The translations under genes were made by a program, and so were the position numbers. The notes beneath the pieces were generated by a model. That model did no database searches. It had not been told where the DNA came from and worked only from the letters and a program-made list of their open reading frames with translations. From Methylibium sp. Root1272 (GTDB taxonomy: Bacteria; Pseudomonadota; Gammaproteobacteria; Burkholderiales; Burkholderiaceae_C), in assembly GCF_001425905.1 (NCBI RefSeq), contig NZ_LMDY01000012.1:63734-127733 (forward strand): a stretch of 64,000 nt of DNA. The letters are read 5' to 3'. The first letter of the stretch is position 1. Every line of letters starts with the position of its first letter. Positions 59,601-64,000 of this stretch are shown piece after piece.

Positions 59601-59957
59601 GACTCGCTCACGGTGCGGCGCGTCACGCAGCGCCTGCTGGTGCGCGAGGGCTACCGTGTGCTGCTGGCGAAGGACGGCCTCGAAGCGCTGGAGCGCCTGG
59701 CGGAAGAGCGCCCGTCGGTGGTGCTGTCCGACATCGAGATGCCGCGCATGGACGGCTTCGACCTCGTGCGCAACATCCGCGCCGATGCCCAGCTCGCGGC
59801 GCTGCCGGTCATCATGATCACCTCGCGCATCGCTCAGAAGCACCGCGACTACGCGTCGCAGCTCGGCGTGAACCACTACCTCGGCAAGCCCTACAGCGAG
59901 GAAGAGCTGCTGGCGCTGATCGGCCGCTATTGCGCAATGCCGCTGGCCGCGGCCTGA
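53691..59957 (+). CDS. chpA: Chp-system hybrid histidine kinase ChpA/PilL
   Basis: The 2088-residue CheA-type hybrid kinase has a long N-terminal helical region with no clear phosphoacceptor (1-720). Three Hpt-like sites follow, at His754 (HTFKGSSRMVG), His1113 (AHSLAGSSATVG) and His1318 (HTLKGGARLAG), separated by Pro/Ala/Glu linkers. Then come a dimerisation/HATPase core (about 1470-1840; N-box Asn1667 in LLRNCITHGIE, and GVGMDVVRAEVNAVGG), a CheW-like domain (about 1850-1985), and a C-terminal receiver with Asp2014 (LSDIEMPRMDG). Pseudomonas ChpA has more Hpt-type domains. Its substrates are PilG, PilH and its own receiver. No pilK or chpB follows. Confidence 0.94.
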   Translation: MDSPHDTLDDVSALAWVQEELRKSLDAAHKALRRTLKETESTFGSDLDDVEPAQLRAARQQIHQGVGVLELVGLPAGAALLRGSEAAVQRYISKPHKLDLAAVETIERASFALHDFLARRLAGKPVSSVALFPQYRAVQELAGAERIHPADLWPQDWQWHVVPGEPGVAPRGADAAIVAEFESQVLTLMRKPGVDVTQRLSDLSAGLAVGSEQSQTKTLWQLAAAFFEAQSVGLLVPDVYAKRMTSRLLAQLRSQQRGDLAAGERLARDLHFFCTQAAAPAVGEAPRLQAVRSTYPATREAVPADYNAVQLGRYDPAWITQARKRVATAKDSWSAVAGGEMHRLPGLNEQFALVADSLKRLVPSGDQLGDALSRAVGASVQAGAVPPPALAMETATSVLYLEAALEDGAFDQPEQAERVQRLAQRVDAVLGGAAPEPLETWMEELYRRVSDRQTMGSVVQELRASLSESEKLIDQFFRAPSDPAVLMPVPAQLQAMRGVMSVLGLDQATHAVLRMRDDVDTLVSAGDQARHEQPLFERLAGNLSALSFMIDLLGVQPQVAKSLFRFDAASGLLSSQLGRHSTPLEEAAAPRLEPSLIAQAQTLSTAATEAMPLAEVSRELERLVLQPGVAAQPDLVASLSSAQAALDRAEAPFAQRETEARVREQVVGALAEFVSTASDPIGLDAAPVSSRMPLMSLTPAAPVQQTGLEGDDEMREIFLEEAREVLDTARTALVALSDSPGDVEQLTTVRRSFHTFKGSSRMVGLREFGEASWACEQLYNDLLASQRPASDDLLQTTGDALDHLGHWVEAIARGDAAGWYSAPLRQSADAMRLEGRYQRLVASSAPLVPIAPLPVPLSFALPPASDLDLPAPAAPAAEMAEESAPVPGLEFTFDLGDALPAAESPAIAASALPTIEGLDALDPAPAFEHAATEPLPLEELPSAVPILESITTFDLEVPELAEGVVADPGNETPALIEPLLPSAEVVQALEPSPIAVAREDGTPAVPFDDAADSDTTPFEPGDIVVALEPSRAGELPPPVDGAEERDVSTEAAAVGEPPSEQVKIVGPLQIGIPLFNIYLNEADELSRRLGTELSEWAHELHRPVGESAISLAHSLAGSSATVGFGDLSLLARQLEHALVHSQALGRGTSADAQLYVDVADEVRRLLHQFAAGFLKAPSPELLDRLAAHELDLVRRVEAQASAPQDTASGAAIEVPESAAMDIEPVADVPAASAAVVDLGQAEFKPLAPLPVEPQRAARMAALDSDEDIDAVDAVDPDLFPFFEEEAQELLPELAAHLRAWTQQPHEVSHAAAGMRTLHTLKGGARLAGAMRLGELAHRLETAIEHLLAREAATEHEVEQLLGRADGLNATFEALCQRDAQAYAAAQEAVQPLIDTPEAPVVTTAWPPLDETAALDAAAIELPPGLAEELLTTPEPAPEATAVPPGPAIDWARFAQGADVPMAVVAEKAIPLASVAAVRVRTQLLDRMVNEAGEVSIARARLESQVGQIKNSLGDLTDNLERLRGQLRDIELQAETQMSTRMEAAKAAAQSFDPLEFDRFTRFQELTRMMAESVNDVATVQRTLQRTLETAEDELAAQARLTRDLQDDLLRTRMVEFEGLSDRLYRVVRQAAKETGKQVRLDIIGGSIEVDRGVLDRMTGAFEHLLRNCITHGIESPELRTAAGKDPIGTIVVSLHQEGNEVSVEFRDDGAGLNLPRIRDKAASMGLIDPHASHSDAELANLIFMPGFTTAEKVTELSGRGVGMDVVRAEVNAVGGRIETASAAGQGASFRLILPLTTAVTQVVMLRSGNATVAIPATLVELVRRSNTDELAAAYASGSYPYAGHSLPFFWLGALLQLSRRGTELVGRSLPVVVVRSAQQRVALHVDEVLGNQEVVVKNLGPQLSRLPGLAGMTLLASGVVSLIYNPVALATVYGDVARQAMASHEASDVPDLIEATAPAAKAAPLVLVVDDSLTVRRVTQRLLVREGYRVLLAKDGLEALERLAEERPSVVLSDIEMPRMDGFDLVRNIRADAQLAALPVIMITSRIAQKHRDYASQLGVNHYLGKPYSEEELLALIGRYCAMPLAAA

Positions 59958-59961
59958 TGCG

Positions 59962-60450
59962 CTAACGGGGGGGTGGCGCCCCGGCGGCGCCGGCGTAGTC
60001 CTGCTGACGCCAGGCTTCGAACACCGCCACCGCGACCGCGTTCGACAGGTTGAGGCTGCGCTGGCCGGCGCGCATCGGCAGCCTCACGCGTTGCGCGGCC
60101 GGGAAGCTTTCGCGAAGCGCGGAATCGAGCCCGCGGGTCTCGCAGCCGAACACCAGCCAGTCGCCGGCCTGCCACGGCACCTCGGTCAGTGGTCGGCTGC
60201 CCCGGGTCGTGAAGGCGAACAGCCGCTGAGGATCGGGCCGTTCCGTCGCCAGCAGGGCCCCCCAGCTCGCGTGGCGTCGCACCGTGGCATGCTCGTGGTA
60301 GTCGAGTCCGGCACGCTGCAGCAGCTTGTCGTCCATCGAGAAGCCCAGCGGCTCCACCAGGTGCAGCGTGCAGCCGGTGTTGGCCGCGAGCCGGATCACG
60401 TTGCCGGTGTTCGGCGGGATCTCGGGTTCGACGAGGACAATGTGGAACAT
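59962..60450 (-). CDS. trmL: tRNA (cytidine34/uridine34-2'-O)-methyltransferase TrmL
   Basis: The 162-residue SPOUT methyltransferase shows VLVEPEIPPNTGNVIRLAAN and the knot motifs WLVFGCETRGLDSAL and SLNLSNAVAVAVFEAWRQ. TrmL methylates the wobble base of tRNA-Leu. The C-terminus has a short Ala/Gly/Pro tail. It is convergent with chpA and follows comF on the same strand. Confidence 0.95.
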   Translation of the reverse strand: MFHIVLVEPEIPPNTGNVIRLAANTGCTLHLVEPLGFSMDDKLLQRAGLDYHEHATVRRHASWGALLATERPDPQRLFAFTTRGSRPLTEVPWQAGDWLVFGCETRGLDSALRESFPAAQRVRLPMRAGQRSLNLSNAVAVAVFEAWRQQDYAGAAGAPPPR

Positions 60451-60495
60451 GGCGGATGGGGCGGGGGTGGCTGCATTGTCGGCGCTGCGCGCGGC

Positions 60496-61236
60496 TCAGC
60501 CCGGTGTGCGCGCCACGACCCAGACCTGCACCGAGGCCGCACCGGCCGCGTGCAGCACGCGCGCGAGTTCTCCGGCTGTCGCGCCGGTGGTCATCACGTC
60601 GTCGACCAGTGCGACGTGGCGATCGCGCAGCGCCGCCAGGGCCAGTGGTTCGACGGAAAACGCGCCACGCAGGTTGGTGAGGCGCGCCGCGCGGGGGAGC
60701 GCTGTCTGGTGCGGCGTGTCGCTCGTGCGCAGCAGCCACCGCGGCTCGGTGTGGAGGCCCAGTTGTTGCGCCAGCTGCCGGCCCAGCAACGCCGCCTGGT
60801 TGTAACCGCGCTCGCGCAAGCGCGCCGCGGCCAGCGGGACCGGCAACAGCAGATCGACCGGCGGCGATGATGTGCGCCGCCGCAAGGCGAGCGCCAGACG
60901 CTGCGCCAGCGGCGCGGCCAGGTCGATCGCGTCATGGAATTTGAGCGCGTTCAACAAGCCATCCCACGGGTAGGCGTAATCGCAGGCCGCGACCGCCTGC
61001 GACCAGGGTGGCGGGTCTCGCAGGCAACTGCCGCACACGGCCACACCTTCGGGCCGCTGCAAGGCGCAGCGTTCGCAGCGGGGCACGGCCGGCGCGAAGC
61101 GCGCCAGGCAGTCATCGCAGACGCGCGCCGCTGCACCGCGCGTTCCCGCATGGCAGACCGCGCAGCGGTTGGGCCAGCGGTCGAACAGCGCGCGACCGGC
61201 GCGGATCAACCTTCGTGAAGCGACGCCGGAGAGCAT
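60496..61236 (-). CDS. comF: ComF-family phosphoribosyltransferase-like protein
   Basis: The 246-residue product has an N-terminal double zinc ribbon (CAVCHAGTRG, VCDDCLARFA, CERCALQRPEG, CGSCLRDPP). A C-terminal PRPP-binding phosphoribosyltransferase fold follows, with the loop VALVDDVMTTGATAGELA. ComF proteins are linked to natural DNA uptake (ComFC), but the biochemical reaction is unproved. The ATG at 61236 gives the expected family length; the longer frame upstream overlaps the divergent methyltransferase gene. Confidence 0.9.
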   Translation of the reverse strand: MLSGVASRRLIRAGRALFDRWPNRCAVCHAGTRGAAARVCDDCLARFAPAVPRCERCALQRPEGVAVCGSCLRDPPPWSQAVAACDYAYPWDGLLNALKFHDAIDLAAPLAQRLALALRRRTSSPPVDLLLPVPLAAARLRERGYNQAALLGRQLAQQLGLHTEPRWLLRTSDTPHQTALPRAARLTNLRGAFSVEPLALAALRDRHVALVDDVMTTGATAGELARVLHAAGAASVQVWVVARTPG

Positions 61237-61263
61237 GGTCGGCTCAATATACTGCCGCGTCGC

Positions 61264-62196
61264 ATGGACCCAACTCCCCAGCCTGCCACTCCGACGCCCG
61301 GCCCTCAGCCGGCCGCGGTGCAGGCCTATCTGCGGCGCGCGGCGCGCATGCCCACCGCGCCCTGGCTGCATGGCGAAATTGCGCGGCGCATGGCCGAGCG
61401 GTTGTCCATCGTGAAGGCGACTCCGGCCGTGGTGATCGACTGGTGGTCGGCGCAGGGAGGCGGCGCGTCCGCCTTGCGTGCGCAGTACCCGCAGGCGCGC
61501 ATCGAGGCGGTGGAGCCGAACGAAGGACTGGCGCAGCGCAGTGCGCGCGACGCGCGCCGGCCGTGGTGGTCGCCGAGACGCTGGACGCAGCCCGCGATGC
61601 CGTTCTGGGCCGAGGCTGCAGCGCCAGGCGACGCACGGGCCCAGCTTCTATGGTCCAACATGATGCTGCACTGGTCGGCCGACCCCGCGCGGCTGTTCGC
61701 GCAGTGGCGCGAGGCCGTGGCCGTCGACGGCTTCGTGATGTTCTCGTGTTTCGGCCCGGACACCCTGCGCGAACTGCGCGGCCTGTATCGGCGGCTGGGC
61801 TGGCCCGTCCCCGGCCATGCCTTCATCGACATGCACGATTTGGGCGATGCGATGGTGCATGCCGGCTTCGCCGATCCGGTGATGGACATGGAGCCGCTGA
61901 CCCTGACCTGGGCCGATGCCTCGGCGGCGCTGGCGGAACTGCGCACGCTCGGCGGCAATGCCGCGGCACAGCGCCATCCCGGCCTGCGCACGCCGCGTTG
62001 GCGGACCCGGCTGTTGGCGGAACTCGAATCGGCCCTCGCCGGACCGGATGGGCGACTGCAGCTGAGTTTCGAGATTGTCTACGGCCACGCATTCCGGCCG
62101 TTGCCGCGTGTTCGGGTCGCCGCGGAGACGCGTCTCTCGGTCGAGGCCTTGCGCAGTCTCGCGCGCGCCGGCGGCAAATCGGCAAGTGATGCTTGA
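61264..62196 (+). CDS. BioC-like SAM methyltransferase with degenerate motif I
   Basis: The 310-residue product resembles malonyl-ACP O-methyltransferase BioC in its C-terminal half (LLWSNMMLHWSADPARLFAQ, VMFSCFGPDTLRELRGLY, FIDMHDLGDAMVHAGFADPV). The usual SAM-binding glycine loop after the first strand is replaced by IDWWSAQGGG (residues 58-67). An acidic residue that could hold the SAM ribose is present (Glu84, EAVEPNEG). It has an N-terminal Pro/Thr-rich tail of about 20 residues. A role in biotin synthesis is possible but not supported by neighbours; no other bio gene is in the window. Confidence 0.72.
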   Translation: MDPTPQPATPTPGPQPAAVQAYLRRAARMPTAPWLHGEIARRMAERLSIVKATPAVVIDWWSAQGGGASALRAQYPQARIEAVEPNEGLAQRSARDARRPWWSPRRWTQPAMPFWAEAAAPGDARAQLLWSNMMLHWSADPARLFAQWREAVAVDGFVMFSCFGPDTLRELRGLYRRLGWPVPGHAFIDMHDLGDAMVHAGFADPVMDMEPLTLTWADASAALAELRTLGGNAAAQRHPGLRTPRWRTRLLAELESALAGPDGRLQLSFEIVYGHAFRPLPRVRVAAETRLSVEALRSLARAGGKSASDA

Positions 62197-62296
62197 GGCG
62201 GTGTCGGGCGCTGGGATAAACTGCGCGCCGGTGCGAAGCGAGGGAGTATGGTCTCCTTAACTTCTCACACGGTAGGTGATCAGGATCGGTAGCAGC

Positions 62297-62869
62297 ATGT
62301 CAGCGCCTTTCGCACCGGACCGGCCCGAGGCACACCTGAAATTCGGTCAGGTCCATGCTGCTCCGGCCGAATCCCGCGGCGGTGCCGCGGTGTCGGTGGA
62401 ATGGAGCCTCAAGCGGAATTGCTCCTTCTCGCCCGCGCAGTTGCTGGCGGTTTATGCATCGCTGTGCGTGATCTCGTTGGGAATCGCGACATGCTTCTGG
62501 TTGGGCGGCGCCACGCTGGTGATGCCGTTCGCATGGGTGGAGTTGTTGCTGGTCGGTCTGGCCTTGCTGGTGTACGCCAAGCATGCCGCTGACCGGGAAC
62601 TCATCACCTTGTTGCCGGGGCGTCTGGTCGTGGAGCATCTCAACGGGGGGCGCATCGAGCGTGCCGAGTTCGTTCCGGACTGGGTGCGGGTGGAACCGCG
62701 GGACGACGACCGGTCTTTGATCGAGTTGTCGGGACAGGGCCGGGTGATCGCGGTGGGGCGCTATGTGCGGCCCGAACTGCGGCGGGCGCTGGCCGAAGAA
62801 TTTCGCACGGCCCTGCGGCAGACGCCGCGGGGATGGTGGCCGGCGGGCGTCGCGAGCGACGCTGCCTGA
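62297..62869 (+). CDS. DUF2244 membrane protein
   Basis: The 190-residue product has two transmembrane helices (about 55-100; QLLAVYASLCVISLGIATCF and MPFAWVELLLVGLALLVYA) and the DUF2244 motif in EWSLKRNCSFSPAQL and YAKHAADRELITL. The start at 62297 is a Met; an in-frame GTG at 62276 adds seven residues. In betaproteobacteria this gene commonly precedes coxB, as here (26 bases), so it may assist cytochrome oxidase assembly, which is an inference. Confidence 0.85.
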   Translation: MSAPFAPDRPEAHLKFGQVHAAPAESRGGAAVSVEWSLKRNCSFSPAQLLAVYASLCVISLGIATCFWLGGATLVMPFAWVELLLVGLALLVYAKHAADRELITLLPGRLVVEHLNGGRIERAEFVPDWVRVEPRDDDRSLIELSGQGRVIAVGRYVRPELRRALAEEFRTALRQTPRGWWPAGVASDAA

Positions 62870-62895
62870 GATGGATTTGTTTGGAAGTGAGCACG

Positions 62896-64000
62896 ATGAA
62901 GACGATCAACGCCCTTAGCAACGCCGCGAGCGCCCTCCGACGGCAGGCCATGGCGACCGGTCTTGGACTGGCGGCCTCGCTGTACACGACGGCGGTGCTG
63001 GCCGTCAACGATCTGCCGGGCGGTCCGGCCGTGAATCAGCTCGACCTGCATCCGCCGGTGACGCGGATCGCCGCCGAGCAGCACTGGCTGCACTACTTCA
63101 TGCTGGTGATCTGCCTGGTGATCTTCATCGCCGTGTTCGGCGTGATGTTCTATTCGATCTTCAAGCACCGCCGCTCCAAGGGTGCCAAACCGGCCAACTT
63201 CCACGAATCGACCACGGTCGAGATCATCTGGACCGTCGTGCCGTTCTTCATCGTGATCCTGATGGCGTTGCCCGCCACCAAGGTCGTGGTCGCCATGAAG
63301 GACACCACCAATGCCGACCTGACCATCAAGGCCACCGGCTACCAGTGGAAGTGGGGCTACGACTACATCAAGGGCGAGGGCGAGGGCATTGCCTTCGTGT
63401 CCACACTCGACACGGCGCAGCGCATGATGTCGGACAGCGGCAAGCCCGAGCCGACCGATGACTACCTGCTCAAGGTCGACAACCCGCTGGTGGTGCCGGT
63501 CGACAAGAAGGTGCGCATCATCACCACCGCCAACGACGTGATCCACGCCTTCATGGTGCCGGCCTTCGGCATCAAGCAGGATGCGATCCCCGGCTTCGTG
63601 CGCGACACCTGGTTCCGTGCCGAGAAGACCGGCGACTTCTACGGCCAGTGCGCCGAGCTGTGCGGCAAGGAACACGCCTACATGCCGATTCATGTGAAGG
63701 TGGTGTCGCAGGCCGACTACGCCGTGTGGGTCGAGGGCGAGAAGAAGAAGCTGGCCGCCAAGGCCGACGATCCAGCCAAGGTCTGGGAGCTGCCCGACCT
63801 CGTGGCCCGCGGCGAGAAGGTCTACGCGGCCAACTGCGCGGCCTGCCATCAGGCCAGCGGCAAGGGCGCCGGCGCGATCAAACCGATCGACGGCGCCGCC
63901 GTGGTGCTGGATGCCGACAAGACCAAGCAGATCGCGGTCCTGCTCAATGGCCAGAATAACGGCGCGATGCCGGCGTGGAAGCACCTCTCGGACACCGAGA
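62896..64000 (+). CDS. coxB: Cytochrome c oxidase subunit II with fused cytochrome c domain (3' end beyond window)
   Basis: The open frame runs to the window edge (368 complete codons), so the C-terminus is missing. After an N-terminal hydrophobic stretch, two transmembrane helices (about 60-85 and 105-130) precede the CuA cupredoxin domain. The ligands are His217 (VIHAFMVP), Cys252/Cys256/His260 (CAELCGKEH) and Met263. Beyond the normal end, a CXXCH haem motif appears at 314-318 (NCAACHQ), so it is a caa3-type subunit II carrying its own cytochrome c. The ATG at 62896 has GGAAGTGAG upstream. Confidence 0.96.
   Translation, partial: MKTINALSNAASALRRQAMATGLGLAASLYTTAVLAVNDLPGGPAVNQLDLHPPVTRIAAEQHWLHYFMLVICLVIFIAVFGVMFYSIFKHRRSKGAKPANFHESTTVEIIWTVVPFFIVILMALPATKVVVAMKDTTNADLTIKATGYQWKWGYDYIKGEGEGIAFVSTLDTAQRMMSDSGKPEPTDDYLLKVDNPLVVPVDKKVRIITTANDVIHAFMVPAFGIKQDAIPGFVRDTWFRAEKTGDFYGQCAELCGKEHAYMPIHVKVVSQADYAVWVEGEKKKLAAKADDPAKVWELPDLVARGEKVYAANCAACHQASGKGAGAIKPIDGAAVVLDADKTKQIAVLLNGQNNGAMPAWKHLSDTE

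Overview
The window is a gene-dense, very GC-rich stretch of bacterial core chromosome. Gene content and order point to a betaproteobacterium of the order Burkholderiales, probably of the Rubrivivax/Methylibium/Leptothrix type. The pointers are ispE-tRNA-Gln-prs-rplY-pth, ffh-ypjD-pilS-pilR-ampD, aroQ-accB-accC-prmA, rubredoxin-pilGHIJ-chpA, an alanine/lysine/proline-repeat histone H1-like protein, and a caa3-type coxB. I see no prophage, insertion sequence, CRISPR array or rRNA operon. The genus is inferred; the order is fairly secure.

Layout. Positions 1-9077 hold a partial potassium-channel gene, ybeY and phoH on the minus strand. These are followed by a 7TM sensor kinase with its LuxR-type regulator, an isolated ruvA, and a minus-strand cluster mutM - dynamin-like GTPase - mutY. 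Positions 9128-15528 form a plus-strand run: TPR protein, lolB, ispE, tRNA-Gln, prs, rplY, pth and a DUF4124 protein. Positions 15544-20532 hold a ferredoxin, coaD and rsmD (minus), ftsY (plus), then DUF2726 and ffh (minus), so both halves of the SRP targeting GTPase pair are close together. Positions 20639-25900 are the plus-strand run ypjD-like, PP0621-like, pilS, pilR, ampD. The 487-base gap before nrdA carries two NrdR boxes 31 bp apart with a promoter inside them. nrdA and nrdB (class Ia ribonucleotide reductase) and a repeat-rich histone-like gene follow.

Positions 31385-45309 are almost entirely minus strand and read as one or a few long operons: mpl, yqiA-like esterase, RNase II-family enzyme, TonB-like protein, aroE, mtgA, an unknown conserved protein, TlpA-like redoxin, aroQ, accB, accC, prmA, DUF3426 protein, PfkB kinase and a small membrane protein. 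They combine cell-wall, shikimate and fatty-acid functions. Between accB and accC lies a 48-codon leader ORF whose first 11 codons repeat the accC start. This is the most unusual feature I found.

Positions 45366-49457 hold a DUF6644-like/DUF6152-like pair (plus), then an aldose-1-epimerase-like mutarotase, hemL and a ThiD-fold protein that has lost key ThiD catalytic residues (minus). Positions 49616-59957 are the plus-strand twitching-motility chemosensory operon: rubredoxin, pilG, pilH, pilI, pilJ and a 2088-residue chpA/pilL. With pilS/pilR this gives two separate type IV pilus control systems in one window. The end holds trmL and comF (minus), a BioC-like methyltransferase, a DUF2244 protein and the start of coxB, which is cut by the window edge.
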